From positions 1-37,020 of the forward strand of contig JAIRMA010000008.1 in NCBI GenBank assembly GCA_031259085.1: a DNA stretch of 37,020 bases, written 5' to 3'. This DNA comes from Christensenellaceae bacterium. Lineage in GTDB: Bacteria > Bacillota > Clostridia > Christensenellales > DTU072. Each line of letters opens with the position of its first letter. Position 1 is the stretch's first letter. The notes beneath the pieces were generated by a model. It was not told the origin of the DNA. It searched no databases and saw only the letters and a program-made list of their open reading frames with translations. The position numbers and the translations under genes were made by a program. Shown here piece after piece: positions 18,283-28,161 of this stretch.

Positions 18283-19719
18283 ATGGCAAATATATTTTCT
18301 TTTTTTAAAGCAGGAACGACGGAATACGACTTCAAAGAGTTTTTGGAGGTCAAGAAACCGAAAAGCTGGTTGAAATCGGTCAGTGCGTTCGCGAACGGGC
18401 TCGGCGGGAGCATTTACTTCGGTGTTAAAGATAACGGCGAGGTTGCGGGCCTAGCAGATATAAAAACCGACTCGGAAAGCATAAGCGAGTTTATAAAAGT
18501 CAGGATAGTGCCGAGCGTTACGGTCGTGCTCGAGGCCATAAATGCGGGGGGGAAAGCTGTTTTGCATTTGCGCGTTCCGAGCGGGGCGAGTACACCGTAT
18601 TATTACGTCGGAAACGGCGGGAAAGAAGCGTACTACCGCATTGGCAATGAATCCGTACCCGCGACGCAAAACATTCTAATGGAGCTGACGCTAAAAGGTG
18701 CGCACCAGTCGTTCGACGCGCTGAATTCAAATAGGGCGTTTGCCGATTACAGCTTTACGCTGTTCGAGGCGACATACAGAGAGCAAGCAGGCTCGCGCGT
18801 AGAACGCCCGCGTGATTATATTTCTTTTGGGCTATTGTTTGACGATAAAAACTTGACCTACGCGGGCGCAATTCTTGCCGACCAGCATTTAGTTTTTAAT
18901 TCGCGCATTTTTTGTACCCGTTGGTCTGGACTGACGAAAACGTCAAGGTTCGAGGCGAAAGACGACGCCGAATACGAGGGAAACATCATAAAACTGCTCA
19001 ACGAAGGGCTCGGCTTCGTTAGGCGCAATTCCGCCGTTATGTGGCGTAAAACGCCGAACTGGCGCGAGGAATTTCCCGACTATCCGCCCGAATCGGTCAA
19101 GGAAGCGTTAGTCAATGCTATCGTGCACCGCGAATATATCATCAAAGGCTCGGAAATTCATATCGATATGTACGACGACCGCACAGAAATCGTTTCGCCT
19201 GGCGCAATGGTTGACGGGCGACGCATACAGGATTTAGATATAAGTAACGTCGCGTCCACCCGCCGCAACCCGACTCTTTGTGATATTTTTAGTTGTATGC
19301 ATTTTATGGAGCGCAGAGGAAGCGGGTTAAAAAAAATATGCGCTGGTTATCTCTCCGATAAAAAGCCGACATTTTATTCCACGCCGCAGTCGTTCATCGT
19401 AACGCTACCTAACTTAAATTATGGAAAAAAGATAACGGCTGACGGTGAGCTGATAGACGACCAAAAAAAAGGTGGCATCACTAATAACGTCACCAATAGC
19501 ATCACTAATAACGTCACCAATCCGTCGTTGAATGCGATGCAAATAAATATACTTGAAATAATCAAGGGCAACGCAAAGGCGTCCGCCGAGCAGATAGCGG
19601 AAATTGTCGGCATAGCCGCCCGCAACGTAAAAGAGAACATAAAGGTTCTTAAAAGCGGCGGCTATATAGAGCGAGTTGGCGGCACACGCGGTTATTGGGC
19701 GGTGAAAGAAAAAGTTTGA
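18283..19719 (+). CDS. AlbA_2 (Schlafen AlbA-like) domain / RecG-like ATP-binding protein with C-terminal winged helix (COG2865-like)
   Basis: N-terminal EFLEVKKPKSWLKSVSAFANGLGGSIYFGVKDNGEV; central PPESVKEALVNAIVHREY...GSEIHIDMYDDRTEIVSPG...NPTLCDIFSCMHFMERRGSGLKKI; C-terminal NILEIIKGNAKASAEQIAEIVGIAARNVKENIKVLKSGGYIERVGGTRGYWAV. Confidence 0.9.
   Translation: MANIFSFFKAGTTEYDFKEFLEVKKPKSWLKSVSAFANGLGGSIYFGVKDNGEVAGLADIKTDSESISEFIKVRIVPSVTVVLEAINAGGKAVLHLRVPSGASTPYYYVGNGGKEAYYRIGNESVPATQNILMELTLKGAHQSFDALNSNRAFADYSFTLFEATYREQAGSRVERPRDYISFGLLFDDKNLTYAGAILADQHLVFNSRIFCTRWSGLTKTSRFEAKDDAEYEGNIIKLLNEGLGFVRRNSAVMWRKTPNWREEFPDYPPESVKEALVNAIVHREYIIKGSEIHIDMYDDRTEIVSPGAMVDGRRIQDLDISNVASTRRNPTLCDIFSCMHFMERRGSGLKKICAGYLSDKKPTFYSTPQSFIVTLPNLNYGKKITADGELIDDQKKGGITNNVTNSITNNVTNPSLNAMQINILEIIKGNAKASAEQIAEIVGIAARNVKENIKVLKSGGYIERVGGTRGYWAVKEKV
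19475..19521 (+). repeat. Tandem 24-bp repeat (GCATCACTAATAACGTCACCAATA, about 2 copies) in the AlbA_2/RecG-like gene linker
   Basis: gcatcactaataacgtcaccaata / gcatcactaataacgtcaccaat are identical, encoding SITNNVTN-type repeats between the ATP-binding and winged-helix regions. Confidence 0.85.
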
Positions 19720-20611
19720 AAAAGATAACAGCCAGGGCAAACGCATGAAAGCCTAAATGTCAAAATAACATTAGAAAAATGTCAATATTTATATTTTTTA
19801 TGCCTCACAGCCTCTAATTCTTTCAATAATTGCTCTAGATACTTAAAATAATACATTTTGCTTAAATAGCAACGGCTTTTTTTGTAAATCATAAGAAAAC
19901 ATCCTGATTTTTCCGATTTAACCTGTTTTTATGACACGCTTCTCCCCTCTTTAACTTACACTACGTAGTTTTCCCATTGTTTTTTTATATATTTAGTAAA
20001 ATATAATAAATAAAGTTCAAATTTAGCAAAGATACTGTTTAAATACCATTCCTAAAACGTTTATGTCAGCATGACCGTTATTCATCATCATTTTTACACA
20101 AATATTTGAAAAATCCCGCACTTTCTATTCTTAGCAATTCCAGTTCTCCTTATTAAAATTTTTAGTTTTACACACTCATAATTTGTATTTCTTTGAAACA
20201 TTTTATAAAATATATATTAAGATTTCTAGTAAATTTTTGCTCGCAAACATGATTCACTAATCTTAAACCATTACAAATACACTAAGGTTTGTTTTTTTAG
20301 CAGATGCTATATCAACAACTAAATTGTAGCCTTTGCACATATTGTGATCTTTAGTATCTATTAATCTCTTGTCAGTTGGTTTGTTAAATATTGACATATC
20401 AGTAATTTTAGTGTATATTATTTGTGATGAAACTTATACTATTTAGAATGACATGACTTAAATATTGAAACCTCTCAATTTAGAAGTAACTACTTTGAAT
20501 AGATCTTTGTGATATTATCAAAAAAATAGTATGGAACAGTTGTTATAGAGCATTAAACAGTTATATGCATTAACAGATGCACTTTTCAAAACATAGAGGC
20601 ATTAACAAAAC

Positions 20612-21508
20612 ATGAAAGAAAAAAAAAGGGGCTTTTCTTCAGTAAAGCCATACTCTAGACGCGTAAAAAAACACCCATTTATAAAATTATTATCCTCCTT
20701 TTTCGGATTATTTGTTAAAGATGCTGAAATAATCTATTCTGAGCCGTTGCCCGAAAATGAAGGCGTCATAATCGTGTCCAATCATGCGATTGATTATGGA
20801 CCAAAAGTTTTTTTATTAAGCTACAAAAGAAAGGCTCGACATTGGGGTGATTCTGCTCTCTGTTACCAAAAAACCGTTCATGACCATAGCATGTTATATT
20901 TTTTCCCAGATGCTCATGGTATAGGCAAGTTTTTTGCACATATTTTTTCCTTTATATTGTCCTTTATTTTGCCACCAATATTTAGAGGTCTTGAGGTAAT
21001 CCCAGTATATAGAAGCACAAAAATAGTAACCACATTTGAAAAGACCGCTGAAACTATTGCTGAAAATAAGGATGTCATAATATTTCCAGAGACAGAAGTC
21101 AAGAATCCAAATTATAAGTATGTTAATAATTTGAATAATGGCTTCATCCGTGTTGCAAACTATTGTTATAGACAAACTGGTAGAGTGGTTAAATTTTATC
21201 CTGCCTACGCTTGTAAATCACTTAACAAATTGCTAATAGGCAATCCTATTACAATCGACCCTGAAGTCTCAGAAAAATCTCAATTAAGGGATTTTAAACG
21301 TAAGATTTCGGATGAAATAGAAAGACTTGCTATGACACTACCTGAACATCCTATAACGCCATTTAATTTAGCAACTGACAGACCAGAGTTTTTGAGACAA
21401 GAACTAGTTAAAAAATACGGTGATAATGAAAAATATAGTTATAAGGATTTGAGGGAACATCTTTTGAAGGAAAAAGAAAAGGCAGATCAATTAAAAGGAG
21501 ATCAATAA
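20612..21508 (+). CDS. lysophospholipid / 1-acylglycerol-3-phosphate acyltransferase-like protein (PlsC superfamily)
   Basis: VIIVSNHAIDYGPKVFLL (motif I-like), PPIFRGLEVIPVYRS, DVIIFPETEVKNPN (FPE motif III). Confidence 0.75.
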   Translation: MKEKKRGFSSVKPYSRRVKKHPFIKLLSSFFGLFVKDAEIIYSEPLPENEGVIIVSNHAIDYGPKVFLLSYKRKARHWGDSALCYQKTVHDHSMLYFFPDAHGIGKFFAHIFSFILSFILPPIFRGLEVIPVYRSTKIVTTFEKTAETIAENKDVIIFPETEVKNPNYKYVNNLNNGFIRVANYCYRQTGRVVKFYPAYACKSLNKLLIGNPITIDPEVSEKSQLRDFKRKISDEIERLAMTLPEHPITPFNLATDRPEFLRQELVKKYGDNEKYSYKDLREHLLKEKEKADQLKGDQ

Positions 21509-22969
21509 GTGGATGATAAATTAAGTGTAGTAAGAACGCGCTTCGCGCCTAGTCCTACAGGATTTATGCATGTGGGTAATTTAAGAACAGCGCTATATGC
21601 CTATTATTTTGCTAAAGCTAGTAACGGAAAATTTATTATACGTATAGAAGATACAGATAGAGATCGTTTAGTCGATGGTGCAGTCGAAAAGATTTATTAT
21701 GCGCTTGATCAGTGTAACGTTATAGAAGACGAAAGCCCGAGAAAAGCTGGCAATTATGGTCCGTATGTACAAAGCGAAAGAAAGTCTATATATCTCGAAT
21801 ATGCCCTTAAATTGATAAAAAGTGGGGATGCTTATTATTGTTTTTGTGACAAGAAAAACAGGGATATTACCGATAATCCTGAAAATGACTCATATAAATA
21901 TGACAAACGTTGTTTAAAATTGTCTAAAGCGCAAATTAATGAAAAATTAAAGGCAAAAACACCATACGTCATTCGGCAAAACGTTCAGGATTTGGGAACG
22001 ATTAGTTTTACTGATTTAGTGTATGGCGAGATTTCTGTCGATTCCTCAGAAATAGAAGACAACATACTTATAAAATCCGATGGTATGCCTACATACAACT
22101 TTGCAAACGTTGTTGATGATCACCTCATGGGAATCACACATGTTATAAGAGGAGCAGAGTACTTAAGCTCAACGCCTAAGTATAACTTGTTGTATAATAG
22201 CCTTGGATGGGAGGTTCCTAAATATATTCATCTCCCTGCAATCATGCGAGATGAACGTCATAAACTTAGTAAACGCCATGGGGATGCAAACCTTGAGGAC
22301 TTCATATTAAAAGGTTATTTGCCTTCTGCTATAGCAAATTATATAACTTTATTAGGTTGGAATCCAGGCGATACTAGAGAAAAATTAACTATGCAAGAAA
22401 TAATTGAATCTTTCTCTATACAGGGTTTATCTAAATCATCTAGTATCTTTGATGAACAAAAAATGAAATGGTTAAATGGTCTCTACATAAGAGAGTTATC
22501 AAGCGATGAATTCTATCAAAAGTCGCTCCCCTATATCCTCAATTCATCACATTCTAAAAAATACGATCCAATAAAAATTGCAAAACTATTACACTCGAGA
22601 ATAGAGATATTTAGTGAAATAGATGAAAAAATTGCACTAATAGACGAATTTGAGACATATAGTACAGAACTTTACGATAGAATTAAATTAAAAGCCACAA
22701 AAGCCACAGCATTGATCTCAATAAATGCCACCATTGAACTTTTTAAGTCATTATCACAATTCGATGAAATAACAATTCACGATGGTTTGCTGTCATTAAT
22801 TGATAAAACAGGACTTAAAAAAGGTCAGATCCTTTGGAGTGTGAGAGTAGCCCTAACTGGCAGGGAATCCACGCCAGGTGGAGCTAGCGAAACAGCCGAT
22901 ATTTTAGGAAGAAAAGAGAGTATTAAAAGATTAGAGTTTAGTTTAGCGCTCTTAACTCAGACTCAATAA
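21509..22969 (+). CDS. gltX: glutamyl-tRNA synthetase
   Basis: TRFAPSPTGFMHVGNLRTALYAYYFAKASNGKFIIRIEDTDRDR and KLSKRHGD motifs; GTG start overlapping the GGAG-atcaataa context of the upstream gene. Confidence 0.97.
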   Translation: MDDKLSVVRTRFAPSPTGFMHVGNLRTALYAYYFAKASNGKFIIRIEDTDRDRLVDGAVEKIYYALDQCNVIEDESPRKAGNYGPYVQSERKSIYLEYALKLIKSGDAYYCFCDKKNRDITDNPENDSYKYDKRCLKLSKAQINEKLKAKTPYVIRQNVQDLGTISFTDLVYGEISVDSSEIEDNILIKSDGMPTYNFANVVDDHLMGITHVIRGAEYLSSTPKYNLLYNSLGWEVPKYIHLPAIMRDERHKLSKRHGDANLEDFILKGYLPSAIANYITLLGWNPGDTREKLTMQEIIESFSIQGLSKSSSIFDEQKMKWLNGLYIRELSSDEFYQKSLPYILNSSHSKKYDPIKIAKLLHSRIEIFSEIDEKIALIDEFETYSTELYDRIKLKATKATALISINATIELFKSLSQFDEITIHDGLLSLIDKTGLKKGQILWSVRVALTGRESTPGGASETADILGRKESIKRLEFSLALLTQTQ

Positions 22970-23157
22970 ACTTTCAATGCCTTAAATAGATTTTTATCAA
23001 AATCATGCCATCATTTAAATATTTGTGTAAATATCATCATTTTTAGATATTACTATAAAAAATGCGTAATTGAAAATTCACTTTACTATTGAATATTTTT
23101 GAAAATATGTTAAAATATGTAGTATGGTTTTTAAACTAATAAATTTGCGAGGTTTCG

Positions 23158-23571
23158 ATGATAAAAATTATATACGGATCTAAGGGATCTGGAAAAACTA
23201 AACTTATCATAGACAAAGCTAACGAGAATATCGAAAGTGAATGCGTAGGCGATGTGGTCTTTATTGCGGACACATCGCGTTATATACATGAGCTCAAATA
23301 TCACATTCGTTTTACTAACACAAAAGAAGCATCTATAAATTCAGAGGATGGTTTATTAGGATTTATCTGTGGCATGATGGAAGCCAATTATGATATCAGA
23401 TTTATTTATATTGATGGTGCGGCAAGGATGATAGGGAAAAAACTTTCTGAAATGGAGTCATTTTATTCGCGTTTGGAAAAGTTATCTGCTAAAACTGATT
23501 GTCAATTTACTTTAACGGTTTCTGCTGATTTGGAAGACATTCCCGATTTTATAAAACAATATATAGATTAA
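23158..23571 (+). CDS. small P-loop ATP-binding protein of unknown function
   Basis: MIKIIYGSKGSGKTKLIIDKANE (Walker A GSKGSGKT), FIYIDGAARM (Walker B-like). Confidence 0.75.
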   Translation: MIKIIYGSKGSGKTKLIIDKANENIESECVGDVVFIADTSRYIHELKYHIRFTNTKEASINSEDGLLGFICGMMEANYDIRFIYIDGAARMIGKKLSEMESFYSRLEKLSAKTDCQFTLTVSADLEDIPDFIKQYID

Positions 23572-23581
23572 GGAGAAATTA

Positions 23582-25087
23582 ATGGAATATATAAGTACGC
23601 GTGGAGCACGTGTTCCTTCGTCGAGTAGCGCTATTTTGCATGGCTTAGCGCCTGATGGTGGTTTGTTTGTTCCAGCAGAATTTCCAATAATTAGTGCATC
23701 AGATCTAGATGCATTAAAGGATATGACATATGCTGATCGCGCATCATTTATTCTTTCTAAGTATTTAACTGATTACGACGTTTTTGATTTAAAAGAGATT
23801 TGTGCAAAAGCCTATTCAAAATTTGATGATAGTGATCCAGCCCCACTAATTAAAATCGATGATTCTACTTATATTATGGAATTATGGCATGGTCCTACTT
23901 TGGCTTTTAAAGATGTCGCGCTATCTGTTTTACCCTATTTGATGACTTATGCACGTAATAATTTGTCAATTGATAAAACTACATTAATACTTGTAGCAAC
24001 AAGCGGGGACACGGGCAAAGCCGCACTTGAGGGGTTTTCTGATGTAGCAGGGACCGAGATAATTGTTTTTTATCCGTCAGATGGCGTTTCAAAGATGCAG
24101 AAATTACAAATGCAAACAACAGTTGGGAAAAACGTCCATGTCGTCGGGATCAAAGGTAATTTTGATGACGCACAGGCCGCCGTTAAATCTATATTTAAAA
24201 ATGAAGAAATTATTAAACTTATTGATGATAAGGGCTTTTCCCTAAGCTCAGCCAATTCAATAAACTGGGGACGGCTTGTTCCTCAAATTGTTTACTATTT
24301 TTCTGCATATGTAGACTTAATTAATTCTGACGAAATTACAAATGGCGACTTAGTCAATTTCGTAGTTCCAACTGGAAATTTTGGGAATGTGCTAGCTGGT
24401 TTTTATGCAAAAAAAATGGGTCTCCCAATCGATAAATTGTTAGTTGCTAGCAATACAAACAATGTTTTAACTGACTTTTTTAATAAGGGCACTTACGATT
24501 CTAATCGTCGTTTTTTCAAAACCATATCCCCGTCTATGGATATATTGATTAGTAGCAACCTAGAACGTCTATTGTTTGAAGTTTTTGATCGCAATCCTGA
24601 TACAGTCAAACGATTAATGACTGAGCTTGATATTTATGGTAGTTATATTGTCCCTGACAGCGTTGTCGATGAGATGTCTGAAACATTTGATGCATATTGG
24701 AGTGATGAAGGCGAGACGAAAGAAGCATTGTACAATTTTAACGATATGTTCGATTATTTATTAGACCCACACACCGCTGTAGCCGTCTCTGCCTATTTTA
24801 CATTTATAGACGATGAAATCGAAACAAAATCAATAATTCTATCAACAGCAAATCCATATAAATTCCCAGATTCTGTCTTCGACATCATATCTAATCATAC
24901 AGATAATGAAAAAGACATATTCAAAATTATTAGGAAACTTGAGATTTCAACCGGAGTCGAAGCACCAGAAATTATAAAGAATTTATCAGATCTATCTGTT
25001 ATTCACACGGATGTAATAGACAAAAACGAAGTAATGGACAAAGTCTTATCTATCCTTGACAGCAAACAATTAGATAATAAGGCATAA
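23582..25087 (+). CDS. thrC: threonine synthase
   Basis: MEYISTRGARVPSSSSAILHGLAPDGGLFVP, WHGPTLAFKDVALSVLP (PLP lysine), LVATSGDTGKAALEGF. Confidence 0.97.
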   Translation: MEYISTRGARVPSSSSAILHGLAPDGGLFVPAEFPIISASDLDALKDMTYADRASFILSKYLTDYDVFDLKEICAKAYSKFDDSDPAPLIKIDDSTYIMELWHGPTLAFKDVALSVLPYLMTYARNNLSIDKTTLILVATSGDTGKAALEGFSDVAGTEIIVFYPSDGVSKMQKLQMQTTVGKNVHVVGIKGNFDDAQAAVKSIFKNEEIIKLIDDKGFSLSSANSINWGRLVPQIVYYFSAYVDLINSDEITNGDLVNFVVPTGNFGNVLAGFYAKKMGLPIDKLLVASNTNNVLTDFFNKGTYDSNRRFFKTISPSMDILISSNLERLLFEVFDRNPDTVKRLMTELDIYGSYIVPDSVVDEMSETFDAYWSDEGETKEALYNFNDMFDYLLDPHTAVAVSAYFTFIDDEIETKSIILSTANPYKFPDSVFDIISNHTDNEKDIFKIIRKLEISTGVEAPEIIKNLSDLSVIHTDVIDKNEVMDKVLSILDSKQLDNKA

Positions 25088-25090
25088 TCA

Positions 25091-26104
25091 ATGGAAATAG
25101 TAAAACAAGTTTTATATAGTGGAATACAGCCTACAGGCATAATGACAATTGGTAATTATATAGGTGCTGTATCAAACTGGAATAAAATGCAGAATGATTA
25201 TGATTGTATTTTTGGTCTAGCTGATTTACATGCAATAACTGTGCGACAGAACCCTAGTGAATATAGACAAAAAGCTATTTCTTTTTTTGCACAAATTTTA
25301 GCATGTGGACTCGATCCTGAAAAGTCAATTGTTTATTTTCAATCACACGTCCACCAACATGCAGAACTTCAATGGATTTTGAATTGTTATACTTACGTAG
25401 GCGAAATGCAACGCATGACTCAGTTTAAAGATAAATCTATTAAACATGAAGAAAATATAAATATGGGTTTATTAGACTATCCTGTATTGATGGCATCAGA
25501 TATACTTTTATATAAGGCCGCATTAGTGCCTGTGGGAATTGATCAAAAACAACATATAGAAATAACTCGAGATATCGCTATTAGATTTAATGGCATTTAC
25601 GGCGATACATTTGTTGTGCCAGACGGATATTACCCCACTCTTGGTGCGAAAATCGCTGGATTGCAAACTCCGACCGGGAAAATGGGCAAGTCAGATGCAG
25701 ATCCTAATAACGCTGTGTCAATCATAGAAGATCCAGATTCAATTTTGAGAAAATTTAGACGTGCCGTAACGGATAGTGACCCTTTCGTCTCTTTTGATCT
25801 ATTAAATAAACCTGGTATTAGCAACCTCTTAACCATTCTAAGTGCTTTTACTGATGTATCAATTGAGTCATTAGTTAATGAATATGCAGATGGTGGATAT
25901 AAACGATTCAAAGAAGCAGTAGGAGTTGCAGTGGTAGAGGGTTTAAGTCCGATACGTGATAAATACAATACTTACATGTCTGATAAATCACAGCTAATGG
26001 ATATTGCAAAGCAAGGAGCTTTGAGAGCATCTCATATAGCCGAAAAAACCTTGTCAAAGGTAAAACGCAAAGTAGGGCTAGTAGAAAAGGCACGATTAAA
26101 TTAA
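25091..26104 (+). CDS. trpS: tryptophanyl-tRNA synthetase
   Basis: LYSGIQPTGIMTIGNYIGAVSNW, FGLADLHAIT, DILLYKAALVPVGIDQKQHIEITRDIA, GKMGKSD (KMSKS). Confidence 0.97.
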   Translation: MEIVKQVLYSGIQPTGIMTIGNYIGAVSNWNKMQNDYDCIFGLADLHAITVRQNPSEYRQKAISFFAQILACGLDPEKSIVYFQSHVHQHAELQWILNCYTYVGEMQRMTQFKDKSIKHEENINMGLLDYPVLMASDILLYKAALVPVGIDQKQHIEITRDIAIRFNGIYGDTFVVPDGYYPTLGAKIAGLQTPTGKMGKSDADPNNAVSIIEDPDSILRKFRRAVTDSDPFVSFDLLNKPGISNLLTILSAFTDVSIESLVNEYADGGYKRFKEAVGVAVVEGLSPIRDKYNTYMSDKSQLMDIAKQGALRASHIAEKTLSKVKRKVGLVEKARLN

Positions 26105-26117
26105 TATTGGGAAAAAT

Positions 26118-26987
26118 ATGTTTGGATATGTAAATGTTGATAAGCCTAATATGCTTATAAAAGATTTTACTGAATATAAAGCTTATTACTGTGGTTTGTG
26201 TAAAACGCTAGGTCGGCGGTATTCTCAGTTAACTCGAATAACTGTAAATTTTGATATCACTTTTTTAACCATTTTAGCGCATAACTACAGAAATATACCT
26301 GCTACTTTTGATAATGATAGATGTGTAATTCATCCTGTCGGCAAAAAATTCGTGATTGCAAATAATGATCCTGTTCAAGAAATCGTAGCAGATTTGAACA
26401 TAATACTCGGCTACCATAAAGCCCTAGACGATGTTTTAGATGGTGGAAATATAAAATACAAAGCTGTTAAATACTACCTCAAAAGAAAATTTCTAAATGC
26501 ATCCAAAAAATTTCCTGAAGTTGCAAAATCCGTTGAGACGCACTATGAAAATTTAAGAAACCTAGAGAAAAACAAAGAAACCTCCCTAGAAAAGTTAGCC
26601 GATCCTTTCGCTAAGCTTTTAATGGATGTATGTATTGCGGCAGCTGGTAGGACAGATGAAAATTTAGAAAATTTAAGTTACAATTTAGGCAAGTGGATCT
26701 ATGTAATAGATGCGTACGACGACCTTTTAGATGATTTAGAATCCAATAAATTTAATCCATTGAATCCAGCTGGTCAACCGATCGATGAAACTAAATCCCA
26801 GTCAATCTACGAAATTACACGAGATACGTTATTTAATGCGATAAGTTGCATTAGGGAGGCTTATGATGGTATGAATATAACTATATCAGAAGGTCCACTC
26901 TCAAACATAATTTATTGTGGGCTTTACTCTAAATCTAATGCCGTATTAAATAACAGAGGTGGAAAAGGCAAACGAACCCTTTTGTAA
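26118..26987 (+). CDS. DUF5685-like protein
   Basis: MFGYVNVDKPNMLIKDFTEYKAYYCGLCKTLGRRYSQLTRITVNFDITFLTIL matches the conserved N-terminus I associate with clostridial DUF5685 proteins; YVIDAYDDLLDD acidic motif. Confidence 0.75.
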   Translation: MFGYVNVDKPNMLIKDFTEYKAYYCGLCKTLGRRYSQLTRITVNFDITFLTILAHNYRNIPATFDNDRCVIHPVGKKFVIANNDPVQEIVADLNIILGYHKALDDVLDGGNIKYKAVKYYLKRKFLNASKKFPEVAKSVETHYENLRNLEKNKETSLEKLADPFAKLLMDVCIAAAGRTDENLENLSYNLGKWIYVIDAYDDLLDDLESNKFNPLNPAGQPIDETKSQSIYEITRDTLFNAISCIREAYDGMNITISEGPLSNIIYCGLYSKSNAVLNNRGGKGKRTLL

Positions 26988-27161
26988 TTTTAGAATCACT
27001 TAAAACTCCAATTATTCTTAACCGTTATAACAGTTTATATAAAACACTTAAAATTCTGAGTTAGCTAATTTTGAAATACCTTGTTAATTATTTCTCACTC
27101 TAGAGCTTATTAATAATGGAATTTAACCTCTATTTTCTCATATTAAATGCAGTTTCTTTTA

Positions 27162-27205
27162 GCGTCTCAAGTTTAGTGCAGGATTTTCTCCTAAGAACTG
27201 CACTT
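27162..27205 (-). repeat. Solo IS-end-like repeat, inverse copy of 35330-35373
   Basis: gcgtctcaagtttagtgcaggattttctcctaagaactgcac versus reverse complement of the 35.3 kb copy gcgtctcaagtttagtgtaggatttttttaagaaactgcac: first 17 bases identical and the rest nearly so with small indels. Confidence 0.7.
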
Positions 27206-27471
27206 GCTATGATAATTAACTATTGCAAAAAAGATGACAAATCTCTAAATTTATGTTATACTTTATAATCGTGGGTATATTTATTAATCCATAAATAACT
27301 TCTTTAAAGAGTTTTATGATAATATCATATAGATTGCACTTCTATGTTGTTTTATCAAAAGATTTGTCTATTAATACTATCTTGGATGTTTAATATACTA
27401 TATAATGCAATTATTTAATTAATGCGAACCTTGCCAGATCTGATACCGTATTTTAAGGAATAGAGATAAAC

Positions 27472-28143
27472 ATGCGATCTAACCCATTTATAATTTTAGG
27501 TGTTTCTGAAAATTGTACTCAAGCAGAACTCGAACGTGCATACCACGACAGACGTTCACTTTATGTTAACGAAAGATTTTCACTAGGCGAAATGGGTTCT
27601 TATGCGTGCGAAAAACTTGATGAGATAGATGTAGCTTACAAAGAAGCCAAAGAGATTCTTGAATCTAGATATTATGTTGATACTTTTGATAATCGATATA
27701 AGGGCATAGAGGATAAAATAAGAAACAATGATGTTGATGGCGCACAATTCGATCTAGATCGAATCCCAACTAGAGACGCCCATTGGCATTTCTTACAATC
27801 TATGGTGTATTACAAAAAGCGATTTTACGTTGAAACTAAAAAACAGTTAGAAACGGCACTAACTCTCGACCCTACTAATTCCACTTATCAAGATGCTTAC
27901 AACAATCTGAATGCCAAACATTTTAGTGATTCACAAAAAACCCAACGTGAAAGACCACAGCCTAACCGTGAAAGTTTTTATAATAACAATTATAACCAAT
28001 CAGATCGATCCTACAAAGATACTACTGTTGACGGTGCGAACAACTCGGATAGAGTTCCAAACCCTTGTAGTTGCTGTACCTCATTATTATGTGCGGATTG
28101 TCTTTGCGAATGTTGCGGAGGGGATCTTATTTCATGCTGTTAA
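27472..28143 (+). CDS. J-domain-like protein with degenerate HPD, TPR-like middle and cysteine-rich C-terminal tail
   Basis: MRSNPFIILGVSENCTQAELERAYHDRRSLYVNERF...LDEIDVAYKEAKEIL aligns with J-domain helices; HWHFLQSMVYYKKRFYVETKKQLETALTLDPTNSTYQDAYNNL is TPR-like; ends NPCSCCTSLLCADCLCECCGGDLISCC. Confidence 0.75.
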   Translation: MRSNPFIILGVSENCTQAELERAYHDRRSLYVNERFSLGEMGSYACEKLDEIDVAYKEAKEILESRYYVDTFDNRYKGIEDKIRNNDVDGAQFDLDRIPTRDAHWHFLQSMVYYKKRFYVETKKQLETALTLDPTNSTYQDAYNNLNAKHFSDSQKTQRERPQPNRESFYNNNYNQSDRSYKDTTVDGANNSDRVPNPCSCCTSLLCADCLCECCGGDLISCC

Positions 28144-28161
28144 TTTAAGTTTTCAATAAGT

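Noticed and set aside
20263-20397. 44-aa minus-strand ORF MSIFNKPTDKRLIDTKDHNMCKGYNLVVDIASAKKTNLSVFVMV
   Set aside because: Protein-like in appearance but without Shine-Dalgarno or recognised homology; could be a gene remnant, not enough support to annotate.
27911-28159. 82-aa ORF in another frame of the J-like gene
   Set aside because: Overlaps the Cys-rich coding frame and has no independent start signals.
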